From Nitrospirota bacterium (GTDB taxonomy: Bacteria; Nitrospirota; 9FT-COMBO-42-15; HDB-SIOI813), in NCBI GenBank assembly GCA_016217665.1, contig JACRHF010000008.1, positions 1-40,245 of the forward strand: DNA of 40,245 bases, written 5' to 3'. Positions 20,689-32,700 of this stretch are shown piece by piece. Each line of letters begins with the position of its first letter. Position 1 is the stretch's first letter. The position numbers and the translations under genes are program-made. Under the pieces are notes generated by a model that did no database searches, had not been told where the DNA came from, and worked only from the letters and a program-made list of their open reading frames with translations.

Positions 20689-21258
20689 ATGGAAAATGAA
20701 ACCATTCTGGTGGTTGATGATGATGAGGATATACTGGAGCTGATAGAAAGACACCTCAGCAATAAGGGTTATGAGGTTGTAACGGCTTATGACGGAGAGC
20801 AGGCCCTCCCCCTGCTGGAAAAGGTGAAGTTCGACCTTGTCATTACTGACCTCAAGATGCCGAAGATAGACGGCATGGAGGTACTCAGAAGGGTAAAGGA
20901 AAAGGACCCTCATATAGAAGTGGTCATCCTGACAGGACACGGGACAATGGATAATGTGATCGAGGCACTGCGGGATGGAGGCGCCTTTGATTACCTGCAA
21001 AAGCCTCTATATAATATAAAACAACTCAGTTTTGTCACCAGGAAGGCCTTGGAGAGAAAACGCCTGCGTCTTGAGAATCAAAGATTAATGGAGACTCTCA
21101 AGGAAGGAAACAGCCGGCTCAAAGAAAAATTAACAAGGGTCAGCAGAGATCTTAATGGCATCATGAGTCTATTGGCCTCCTCATCCGATCATGAACTCAC
21201 GCAGACCGTCGTCCCGGCACTGGAAGCAATAATTGAAATCTTAAAAAGTGAATCGTGA
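20689..21258 (+). CDS. Response regulator receiver protein, no DNA-binding domain seen
   Basis: TILVVDDDEDILELIERHL...LVITDLKMPKIDGMEVL...LTGHGTMDNVIEAL...YLQKPL; short coiled-coil-like C-terminus. Confidence 0.93.
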   Translation: MENETILVVDDDEDILELIERHLSNKGYEVVTAYDGEQALPLLEKVKFDLVITDLKMPKIDGMEVLRRVKEKDPHIEVVILTGHGTMDNVIEALRDGGAFDYLQKPLYNIKQLSFVTRKALERKRLRLENQRLMETLKEGNSRLKEKLTRVSRDLNGIMSLLASSSDHELTQTVVPALEAIIEILKSES

Positions 21259-21418
21259 CGGCTTCGTAAAAAGCTCCATATGCAAGGCGCGCAAATCCTG
21301 AGGAATGAGGCGTACTTTTTTTAGGTACGCCGCAGTGACGAAGGATGCAGCGCAACGCCGCACGACCCATTGCATTTACTTCGTAGCAATGGGTACCCCG
21401 CTTTTTACGAAGCCGTCA
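21256..21418. mobile_element. MITE-like element with 19-bp perfect terminal inverted repeats
   Basis: TGACGGCTTCGTAAAAAGC (21256-21274) / GCTTTTTACGAAGCCGTCA (21400-21418); internal hairpins GGCGTAC/GTACGCC and ACCCATTGC/GCAATGGGT. Confidence 0.85.
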
Positions 21419-22687
<1,269 letters not shown>

Positions 22688-22694
22688 TTATTTT

Positions 22695-22736
22695 TTCTTG
22701 CCTCTTGCTTCTGACTTCTAACTTCTTACTTCTAAC
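22695..22736. repeat. Six tandem 7-bp units upstream of ahcY
   Basis: TTCTTGC CTCTTGC TTCTGAC TTCTAAC TTCTTAC TTCTAAC. Confidence 0.9.
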
Positions 22737-22747
22737 CTGCTACCTGC

Positions 22748-23899
22748 CTATAGCCCTGCCGCCTTCCTTAACGGCTCTGCAATATCTGTCTTTTCCCAGG
22801 TAAACTCAGGCTCATTCCTTCCAAAATGTCCGTAAACCGCTGTCTTTTTGTAGATAGGTCTTCGCAGTTGCAGGTGCTCTATGATCCCCTTAGGGGTCAA
22901 GGGGAAGAACTCCCTCACAAGCTTTACAATCTTCTCCTGTGGGATCTTACGCGTCCCAAAGGAGTCCACCAGTATGGAGACCGGATCTGTCACACCAATG
23001 GCATAGGCAAGCTGAACCTCGCACTTTTCCGCCAGACCGGCAGCCACGATATTCTTTGCGATGTACCGGGCCATATAAGAGGCAGAACGGTCTACCTTTG
23101 TCGGGTCCTTTCCTGAGAATGCGCCACCGCCGTGACTGCCCACGCCCCCATAGGTATCTACGATAATCTTCCTGCCGGTGAGGCCTGTATCCCCCTGCGG
23201 GCCGCCGGTAACAAACCGGCCGGTGGGATTGATGTGATACGTAATTGTCTCTTCATTCAACAGGTGGGGCGGGATGACAGGTTTGATCACCTTTTCGATC
23301 ATATCCTCACGTATCTCCTTAAGGGTAATGTCCGGACTATGTTGTGTGGAGATAACGACCGTTGAGACCCTTTGGGGCTTGCCATTCACATACTCAACAG
23401 TAACCTGCGATTTCCCATCCGGCCTCAGATACGGAAGGATATCCTTTTTCCTGTTCTCTGAGAGCTTTTTAGTGAGCTTATGGGCAAGCAGGATCGGGGT
23501 TGGCATATACTCTTCTGTCTCATTTGTTGCATAGCCGAACATAAGCCCCTGATCTCCGGCGCCGCCGGTATCAACCCCCATTGCAATATCCGAAGACTGA
23601 GAGTGTATCGCCGTCAGAACGGCACAGGTCTCATAGTCAAAACCATATTTGGCCCGTGTATATCCAACCTCCCTGATGGTCTCTCTGACAATCTCAGGTA
23701 TCTCGACATAGGTATGAGTGGTAACCTCTCCGGCCACAAAGGCAAGGCCTGTGGTGACAAGCGTCTCACAGGCAACCCTGCACATGGGGTCATTGGCAAT
23801 AATTGAATCCAGGACAGCATCTGAGATCTGATCTGCTATCTTATCAGGATGTCCTTCTGTTACAGACTCTGATGTAAATTGAAAATTTACCCTTCCCAT
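22748..23899 (-). CDS. metK: S-adenosylmethionine synthetase
   Basis: [56 protein letters not shown]. Confidence 0.97.
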   Translation of the reverse strand: MGRVNFQFTSESVTEGHPDKIADQISDAVLDSIIANDPMCRVACETLVTTGLAFVAGEVTTHTYVEIPEIVRETIREVGYTRAKYGFDYETCAVLTAIHSQSSDIAMGVDTGGAGDQGLMFGYATNETEEYMPTPILLAHKLTKKLSENRKKDILPYLRPDGKSQVTVEYVNGKPQRVSTVVISTQHSPDITLKEIREDMIEKVIKPVIPPHLLNEETITYHINPTGRFVTGGPQGDTGLTGRKIIVDTYGGVGSHGGGAFSGKDPTKVDRSASYMARYIAKNIVAAGLAEKCEVQLAYAIGVTDPVSILVDSFGTRKIPQEKIVKLVREFFPLTPKGIIEHLQLRRPIYKKTAVYGHFGRNEPEFTWEKTDIAEPLRKAAGL

Positions 23900-24084
23900 C
23901 TGAGTTCCCCCTTTTTAAGCCGTTCAAACCGTTCGTTCATACGGTTCAAACTATGGTTCAATATTTATTATTATTTATTATTCGAAAGACGTTATACCAT
24001 ATGCCGCTGCATAATAGCAAGAAAAAAACACCCATCTGTCAAGCCCCTGAACACCCAACTATTAACCCAGCTATTATAAGAAGG

Positions 24085-24234
24085 TCAAACCTTGATGAAA
24101 TCGTAAAAAGTCCTTCACTGTCACCCTGAGCGAAGCGAAGGGTCTGATAACGCATTGTTTTATCAGATTCTTCGCTCCGCTCAGAATGACAAATAGTGCT
24201 TCTGGCGACTTTTTACGAGTTCATCAAACCTTGA
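24085..24234. mobile_element. MITE-like element (24096-24223) flanked by 11-bp direct repeats TCAAACCTTGA
   Basis: TIRs TGAAATCGTAAAAAGTC / GACTTTTTACGAGTTCA; direct repeats at 24085-24095 and 24224-24234. Confidence 0.8.
24119..24191. repeat. Nested dispersed inverted repeat TGTCACCCTGAGCGAAGCGAAGGGTCTGATAA...TTATCAGATTCTTCGCTCCGCTCAGAATGACA
   Basis: About 32-bp arms with about 5 mismatches inside the MITE-like element. Confidence 0.85.
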
Positions 24235-24259
24235 CATCAATATACCCAGGAGCTATATT
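24231..24259 (+). promoter_or_regulatory. Sigma70-type promoter TTGACA-N17-TATATT
   Basis: TTGACA 24231-24236, TATATT 24254-24259, spacer exactly 17. Confidence 0.7.
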
Positions 24260-24265
24260 AAGATT

Positions 24266-24407
24266 AGAAATGAGAAGAGTTCTAGGCTAAGGTCCTTGAA
24301 AAACCCCGATTCTCTATTGGGGAAAGTAGGGCTCGCTCAAAGAGAGCGAGTGTTTCAATTTCTTAGAAATTGACACACTATAACGAGAGGATCTTAGCCT
24401 TTTTTTT
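24266..24407 (+). ncRNA. Candidate free-standing structured ncRNA (about 140 nt, four-way junction)
   Basis: P1 24284-24296/24388-24400 (13 bp, one G.U); P2 24304-24322; P3 24332-24350; P4 24351-24377; promoter upstream; U-tract at 24400-24407. Confidence 0.6.
24388..24407 (+). terminator. 3' arm of P1 plus T8, intrinsic-terminator-like
   Basis: AGGATCTTAGCC + TTTTTTTT pairing back to 24284-24296; the T-tract overlaps the opposing CDS stop. Confidence 0.55.
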
Positions 24408-26721
24408 ATTTCAGCCTCGTCGCAGGATCCCCGAAGAAGATAAAGGTCTCCACAACATCTTCCATAATCTCTCCATTCTTATAGGCAACTTCTTTAGCCT
24501 TTGTTACAGCCTCACCTAAGGTAACCTGACTAAAAACAATACTATATAATGCCTGGGCCAGGGGATCATGTTCAGAGGGATAGCCGATTGAACTCGCGGC
24601 CAGCACCCCCAGGGCGCCTTTCTCCGGGGCTAATAGGAATGCCTCTCCGATCGAGGGGGGCCTTTGAACACCACCCTGTTCCACTCCATCGTCCGGCAGC
24701 ACAAAATATCCGTTCAGACAATTGAGGGCCACAACAAAGGGATAGCTCTTATTGGTCAGGTATGCCACGTCTTCCGAGGAAAAGGCATCCTCTGTTGTCC
24801 AGTTCACCACTGAACCATGTCCGGTGTAATTAACGATCAGGGGACCTCCATTGATTGCGGATAGAATATCTTTCCTCAGGTCAGCGGAGTTAGGGTAATC
24901 ACTCTGGTATAATTTTGTTAGAGAATAGTCCGGAGAGGGGATGAGCCCTGCTATGGAATCTGAGAGGGCCTCAAAGAGGGTGCCGGAAACCATGTTATAA
25001 TCCGCAACTAACACCACATCATTCGATTTCAAAGAAGAGGTCTCATGGGAGATAATCTTATTGACCACTGCCGTCACATCTGCCGGTGACTTGGCCGGAA
25101 TCCTCCCTATATTCATCTCCGGAAGCACATCCCCGGATACATCCACGAACCAGTTATCACTTGGCACCTCTCCAAGCCCGGGATAATTGTAGAGATAGGC
25201 AGGGACGTAGCTCTTAACGCCATAAGAGCTCCCGTAGCCACTGATATCCTTATAGTCTATTGTGGCATCACCCACAAGCAACACATATTGGGGGCCTGAC
25301 GGCCAATTCTCATGGGCATACCTGAGAAAATCCTTTATGGCCTGTGGTGTCTCTATCCCATAACCAAACTCATCGTAGATATCGTTTACCTTCACGACAA
25401 GCACCTTGTATCCCCCCCCCTGCCCGCTTCGATAGTCGGCAAGGGATTTAATGGCATCATAGAAGTCTCCATGGGTAATAATGATATAGGTGGCATCCTT
25501 TGTCCTTAAGTCAGCCAGTGTGTAGGCCTCCACTGCGGGGGTTTTCTTATTCGCGCCAGAAAGGGCAAGGAACCTCCCCTCTGTAGCCCCGGGATTTGAG
25601 AATACAACCTTGTATCCTGAGGAGACCCATTCAGTCTTTGCCGGGATAATCTTTGTCACATTGGCAGGATCCGATATCTCATAGATGGATAAATCAGTTG
25701 CCGTGGAGAAGTTAGAGACTCCAATAAGCCCATCCCCGGTAAACTCAAGCATGTCATACTCGGCATAATAGGTATGATAATACCCGATCTCAAACCAGTC
25801 TAAATAGAAGAAGTCTGCGGTAACTGTGGAGGTGCCGGTACTTTCGAGGGTCAGTTTGTTGGTTCCATTATTATTAAAAATAGTTCCGGGTATATTTGGG
25901 ACTTCAAAGTTAAAAGGCCCCGCACTCTCCCAACTCTGTTCTCCTACCGGATTGCCATTGATATAAATCTTGATATAATGACTGCCTGTTATGGATTGAA
26001 GGCGGAGGTTAAAAGAAACGGGTTTACTCTTATCAATGTACGGGGTACTGAAATCATAGTCCCTGATATAGAAGTCCTTATATTTACTCCGGACATCGGT
26101 CGGGATGAATGCTGCTCCAGTGAATGACTCTCCCCAGAACCAGTGTTCCCTTACATCCTCCGCAGATGTCACCTCCGGGTAGTTCTTCTGTTCATACCAT
26201 ATATCTTCCTCCATATGGAGGATCTTTAAAAATGATGAAGCCCCCTGAGATGCCTTCGGATTACTCTGGATTCCCGCAATCCTCTTTCTTGCGCCGGCTT
26301 CTGCGGAGAACCAATAGACATTGGTCTCTGTAAATCTAAACCTGCTATCCCCACGGGAGAGGGCCTTACCATAGAACTCTATATAGTCTCCATCATCAAA
26401 GTAGCCATTTTGATTGTAGTCGATCACATCTATAGCGATCTCATTACCCTGATTGGTCATCTTTAATGCGGCAGGGGCCACCCTCAAAAGGTCAACGCAG
26501 GCATTATAGAGGTCTAAATAGGTGACCCTATAGATCCCATCTCCCTTAATCCTGATCTTGGCGAGACTACTCTGGCTGGAACATGCGGGGTTTGGCTTAT
26601 TACTGGTATTGTTATCCCCTCCGGCGGGGCTGCTGACCACCCCTCCCCCACCACCGGCGCCACAACTGATCAGGAGGGGTATTATGAAGAGAAGAAATAT
26701 ATATCGTTTCATTATCCTCAA
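24406..26721 (-). CDS. Peptidase C25 (gingipain/PorU-like) cysteine protease lipoprotein
   Basis: Lipobox LLISCGAGGGGG; IVNYTGHGSVVNW and FVVALNCLNGYF catalytic-type motifs; IGEAFLLAPEKGALGVLAASS; FFGDPATRLK end. Confidence 0.9.
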   Translation of the reverse strand: MRIMKRYIFLLFIIPLLISCGAGGGGGVVSSPAGGDNNTSNKPNPACSSQSSLAKIRIKGDGIYRVTYLDLYNACVDLLRVAPAALKMTNQGNEIAIDVIDYNQNGYFDDGDYIEFYGKALSRGDSRFRFTETNVYWFSAEAGARKRIAGIQSNPKASQGASSFLKILHMEEDIWYEQKNYPEVTSAEDVREHWFWGESFTGAAFIPTDVRSKYKDFYIRDYDFSTPYIDKSKPVSFNLRLQSITGSHYIKIYINGNPVGEQSWESAGPFNFEVPNIPGTIFNNNGTNKLTLESTGTSTVTADFFYLDWFEIGYYHTYYAEYDMLEFTGDGLIGVSNFSTATDLSIYEISDPANVTKIIPAKTEWVSSGYKVVFSNPGATEGRFLALSGANKKTPAVEAYTLADLRTKDATYIIITHGDFYDAIKSLADYRSGQGGGYKVLVVKVNDIYDEFGYGIETPQAIKDFLRYAHENWPSGPQYVLLVGDATIDYKDISGYGSSYGVKSYVPAYLYNYPGLGEVPSDNWFVDVSGDVLPEMNIGRIPAKSPADVTAVVNKIISHETSSLKSNDVVLVADYNMVSGTLFEALSDSIAGLIPSPDYSLTKLYQSDYPNSADLRKDILSAINGGPLIVNYTGHGSVVNWTTEDAFSSEDVAYLTNKSYPFVVALNCLNGYFVLPDDGVEQGGVQRPPSIGEAFLLAPEKGALGVLAASSIGYPSEHDPLAQALYSIVFSQVTLGEAVTKAKEVAYKNGEIMEDVVETFIFFGDPATRLK

Positions 26722-26730
26722 TATATATGT

Positions 26731-29700
26731 TTAATTTGCATTTCCCGTGCCTAAGATAGAAATCTCTATGGACCTGGACTCCCTGCTTGTCCCGTCAGAG
26801 AATATTGTCTCTACCTTATAGCTATACACCTTGCCTTGCCCTGCCCCCGCATCTTTAAAGTGATACACAAGCCCTTGATCACCACTCTGAGAGGCAAAGA
26901 AAGGTATAGGCAATACATTGACCCTTATATACTCCTTCGCCTTCTCTTTCCCCTCCCCCCTCAGGACATTAAAGCCCTTTAAATTCCCCTTTGCAGACCA
27001 CCTCAGGGAGATCTTATTATTCTCTGCAACCGTAAGCTCAAACGGCTCTTGCACATTCTCCGTTTCTTCCGGGAGACTCACTTCCATCTCATTCCCTTCG
27101 TCATCTGCTATCTTAAGGGTAAAACCCTTTGGCGCCCCCCTTTTCCCCTCGGGTGCCTCCGGCTCAGATATCCCACGCCTTTCCTCCGGCACCCTGTCCC
27201 CTATTCTGGGCATGGCTTCTACCGCCTCTTTGCCCGTATCCGTCTCTGGAACAATATTCTCACCTTCTGCGCTGTTTACAGGAGGCTCAGATATCGCCGG
27301 AGGGGGTTCTCCGCCAATGACAGCAGGGATCTCTCTATATATAATCCCCCCTGCCGGGGCCTCAGGAGCCGGATGTCCTGTGAGTATCTCTTCCCCTGGG
27401 GGCGCTGTTTCCGGACCCGGTGCTGCAGAACTCAGGGTTTCAGAAGACTGCGGTTTTTCCTCTGCGAGTGGAGGGGCTGCCAGGGTAGCCGATGCGATCA
27501 TATGGGCCGCTATCCTTCCGTTGATATCCACATTTTCTAATCTATAGAAATAGGTCGTTCCATTTTTAACATCGATATCTTCATAGGTATAAGCCATCCC
27601 GCGTGTAGAAGTCCCCTTAGACCTTATGACCCAGTCATTGATGCGGGTAAATGGACCATCCGGAGAGGCCCCCCTCAGGATATTAAAACCCATACTGTCC
27701 ACCTCTGAGGCCGTAGCCCAGGTCAGCAACACCTTACCGTTCATGCCCATAGCCATAAAGGAGGTCAGCGTGACAAGGGTAGCCTGTTCTACCGCTGCAG
27801 AGAACTCAGAGAAGCTGTAGACCTCGCCGCAGACCATATTGTTATTGACATCCAGCACTACCGTACGGTCTTTAAAGGAACCACTCTCATAATGGAGCAA
27901 TCTCAATCCCCGCTCGCCCCCATAACCAATACCGAAATACTGGATATCATCATAGGTGTAGCAGATCTTCACCTTACCGGTATAGGTAGCGGTAGTCCAT
28001 ATATCAAAATAGGCAGGTGGAATTCCCTGGAGATACCCGGACGGAAGCGGTGAACCGGTCTGAGACCGTGTCACATAGGTATCGCCGATTGCCGTGACCT
28101 GTGTAAATGTTACCGTCACATCGGGATCCGGACGGACGACCACATTGGTCCCTACAGGGGTATAGGTATTGGTAACAATGGGGCCGATGAGATTGCCGGA
28201 GGTGGGTAATAAGGCGCCCTCCAAGCTGTCTGATGTATCAAAATAATAGTTATGGGTGCCGTCAGAAAGTAAGGTACTGTACACATACTGCTCATAGTTC
28301 CTGTAATCACTATCCCGTAGCGTTGCCGAAGCGGATGCATCCAAGGACATGGCATAACAAATCCCATCGATACAGACCCTGATTGATGCCGGCGCCTGAT
28401 TATCGAGGTCCCTGTAGACGACCTTAAAGTTAAAGGTCGCTGTGATATTCCCGGTGTCAGGGTCTACCCCGTCTGTCACATACCCAGGCTCTAAGGAGTA
28501 GGATAGCTCCGGAGGATAATTTACATAAGGGCCATTGAGACTCCCTGCCGGGGGAAGCTTCGTATAGGCCAGACCATCTGATGTCTCAATATAGTAGGCA
28601 TGATCCCCTGAATTAAGGGTATTAATAGTGTAGAGATACTGCTCCCCATTATCATAGTTGCCATCCCTCAATGAGGGGTCTATCGCGGCCGTATCCAGGC
28701 CCATTGCAGTACATGGACTCGAATCGATACATAGGCGGATGTATGCCGGTGGATTATTGTTGACATCCCTGTAGATAATTTTATAGGTATATACGCTGCT
28801 CCTGATGCCGCTATCCGGGTCTATGGCATCTCCATTCCCGTAGCCGGTTTCAAAAGGATAGTTCAGCTCTGGTGGAACATTTGTTAATGTAACTGTGGCC
28901 TGACCATTGGCGCTCCCCTGTACAGAAATGGCCGTCACGGTAGCAATACCCTCTGTAGTCCCTGCCCGGAGGGTAAACGTGATGATCCCTGAGTTAGTGG
29001 TGACCTGGACCCCTGTATAGGCCCCGCCGGCATCGGCCGTGGTAATTGTCCCACGGTCTGTCGCTACGGTGATCAATGTCCCGTCAGAGACCGTATTCCC
29101 GTTAATATCCGTAATCACCCCGCTGGTTATTATGCTGGTAGAGACCCCATCCGCCGGAATGATGGCAGGATTGGGGGTGAGATTTATTGTCCCATAGGGC
29201 AGACCTGAAATAAACGCGATTGTAGTGCTTCCAGCAGCGCTCCCTGCCACACTGGCCGCCGTCACATTCGCTGTCCCGCTTACAGTCCCGGAGCGCACCA
29301 CAAAACTGATCGCCCCGCTGATCGTCGCCACCTGGGTCCCCGCATAGGCCCCGCTCGCATCGGCCGTGGTGATCGTCCCACGGTCTGTCGCTACAGTGAT
29401 CAACGTCCCGTCAGAGACCGTATTCCCGTAAACATCCGTAATCACCCCGCTGGTCACCGTGCTGGTCGCCGCCCCATCCGCGATAATACTCGCCGGACTC
29501 GGAGTCAGTGTAATCGTTCCTGACGGCAGACCCGGCAGAAAGATAATCTGGGCATTCCCGCTGGCGCTCCCCTGAACGCTGGCGGCTGTCACATTCGCAA
29601 TCCCGCTTACAGTGCCGGAGCGCACCACATAACTGATCACCCCGCTGACCGTTGCCACCTGGATCCCCGGATCGGCCCCGCTGACATCAGCCGTGGTGAT

Positions 29701-32700
29701 CGTCCCGCGGTCTGTCGCTACGGTGATCAATGTCCCGTTAGAAACCGTATTCCCGTTAACATCCGTAATCACTCCGCTGGTCACCGTGCTCGTCGCCGTT
29801 CCATCTGCTACTATGCTTCCCGGCGTTGGGGACAATGTAATCGCCCCTGACGGCAGACCCGGCAGGAAGATAATCTGGGTATTCCCGCTGGCGCTCCCCT
29901 GAACGCCGGCGGCTGTCACATTCGCAGTCCCTACCCATGTCCCGGACTGTACCACAAAGCTGATCACCCCATTGACCGTTGCTAACTGGATCCCTGAATA
30001 GGTTCCGCTGACATCAGCCGTGGTAATCGTTCCGAGGTTTGTCGCTACGGTGATCAACGTTCCATTAGAGACGCTGTTCCCATAGACATCCCGAATCACC
30101 CCACTGGTCACTGTGCTCGTCGCCGCCCCATCTGCTACAATACTCCCGGGGACCGGTGTCAGGGTAATCACTCCTGACGGTGCCGCAGGGGTGATGGTCT
30201 CCTGCTGACTTGCCGGGCTCAATATCACCGCTGCATCGGTAACCGTAATTGTCGGTGTACCCACAACGGTATCCTTGAAATAGAATGTTCCCACGCCATT
30301 GACGATATTGATTGAGATCGACGTCTGACTAAAGGTTCCATTACTGTTTGCGTCTACGCGGAGGGTCGATGAATTGCTCGATACATTCGCTGTCCCGGAA
30401 TAGCCTGTATCTGTAGCGCCATTGTTATCCTTTGCCTCCACCTGAACTACACTGGAGACATCTCCTGACACAACGGCCTGAGACAATGTCGTCACCTGGA
30501 GGTTTGTTGCCGCTGTGGAAGCTATAGCAAACTCGGAGAAACTGGTCACCACGCCGCAGACCGTATTCGTCGCCGTGTTCACGAAGGTCGTCCGGTCAAT
30601 AAGGACACCCCCTTCCTTATGGAGGATCTTGACCAGCCCCTCCCTCACCGCATAGGTCGCTTCATTATAGGTGATGCAGATGGTCACGTTCCCGCTGAAG
30701 GTGGCCGTGGTACTGATATCAAAATAGCTTGGATTGGCGTAACCTGCCGGAAGCGCCGTTCCGGTGCCATTCTGCGTGGAGGTTGTAATGCCAATGGTGA
30801 TCACCATATCGAATGTCACTGAGGTATTATTGCTGGCACTGACGGTGACATTAGTACCTGTCTGTGTATTGTAGAAATTGATTGTTGCCGTCTGGGTCAG
30901 GACAACAGAACCATTCACAGTGGCAGTAATGACCGCATCGCCTGTTGAAGTAGAGGCCACAGTCCCTATAATCTGACCATTTCCGTCTGTCACTCCGGCA
31001 GGCTGAGTAATCAGATCAAGGCCGCCGCGGGAAGACGAGAGGACCACTGTAGAGCCAGTGACAGGGTTATTATAGATGTCCCTGACCGTAATGGTAACGG
31101 TTGAGGCACTGACGCCGTCAGAATAGACAGGGCTCATAGCTATCATGGAGCTGTTTGCAGCCGATGGCGTACCTGCCACAAATGCAATCTGCGTATTGCC
31201 AGTCGCACTCCCGGCAACAGAGACGGCCGTGATATTGGCTGTCCCGATCAGAGTACCGGACTGAACCACAAAACTTGTCACCCCGCTTACCGTTGTAACC
31301 TGAATACCGGGATTCACCCCACTGGCATCGGCAGTGGTAATACTTCCGCGGTTTGTTGCCACGGTAATCAAAGTCCCATCCAATACAGGATTATTATAGG
31401 CATCCCTGATCACCCCGCTGGTCACAGTGCTTATAGAAACACCATTGGCTACGATACTCGCCGGACTTGGAGAGAGTGCTATCGTTCCTGCAGGGAGACC
31501 GGGTTGAAGGATAATCGCTGTATTACCGGTGACCGTCGCGAGGGGAGTGCCTACAGGGGACTCTACACCGAGATTAGCAGTCCCGCTGACAGTGCCGCTT
31601 AGGACCCTTGTGACAACACCCAAGGCGGTTGCGCCACTCCCTGTTACAGTACCGAGACTGGTCGTCAATAGCACTGTAGTACCGTCTGTCACCAGGTTTC
31701 CTGTCGCATCTCTCACAGTAATCGTCAGGGTCGTTGAGTCAACACCATCTGCAATAATCGTTGTCTTAGAGGCGCTGATATTAGACTGGGCAGGAGGACC
31801 TGGATTAAAGACAATCGTCGTGTTGCCGGTAACATTGGTCAGGGTTGTGCCTGTCGGCGATTGGACACCCAGCACCGCCGTACCACTGATCGTGCCTGTT
31901 ATGGTTCTCGTCACAACACCGTTGACGGTTGTGCCTGTTCCTGTCACTGTACCCAGGGTCGTCGTGACAGTCACTGTTGTCCCGTTGGTCACAAGGTTAT
32001 TGTTTGCATCATAGACGGTCACAGTTAATGTAGAACTGTCCACGCCATTGGCAATAAGTGTCGTTGCCGAGGCGGCAATGACCGCCCTCGCAGGGACCCC
32101 TGATGAGAATGTGATAGAGGTATTCCCGGCCACGCTGGCTAAAATCGTTCCTGTTGGAGACTGAACTCCTAATGCGGCTGTACCGGTCGCGATACTACTC
32201 AGATACCGGGTCACCACCCCATTCACGGTGTTGCCAGTCCCTGTCACTGTTCCAAGTGCCGTTGTTAAGGTTACAGTCGTCCCATCTGAAACAAGATTGC
32301 CATTGGCATCCCGGACAGTGATTGTCAGTACAGTCTGATCCACACCATCCGCTATCACCGTGGTCTTTGAGGCAGCGATATTGGCCTGGGCAGGAGGTCC
32401 AGGGATAAAGCTGAGAGAAGTATTCCCTGTGACGGTTGACAGGGCTGTACCGGTCGGAGACTCCACGCCAAGCACAGCAGCCCCGCTGACCGTGCCTGTT
32501 ATGGTACGAGATACAACACCATTCAATGTAGTGGTAATCCCTGTCACTGTCCCGTTGGTTGTCGTTACAGTCACTGTGGTCCCGTCTGTAACAAGGTTAT
32601 CATTGGCATCACGAACGGTAACCGTCAGTGCAGCGCTATCGGTCCCATTAGCCACAATGGTGGTCTTTGAGGCGAGGATATTTGCCTTGGCAGGGACACC

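Noticed and set aside
24011-24042. TTGACA...TATTAT as the metK promoter
   Set aside because: Spacer is 20 nt, longer than normal; alternatives exist nearby, so no call made.
24284-24400. Integron attC site (ends resemble inverted core sites)
   Set aside because: No GTTRRRY/RYYYAAC pair, no integrase or cassette array; multi-hairpin layout plus promoter fits an RNA gene better.
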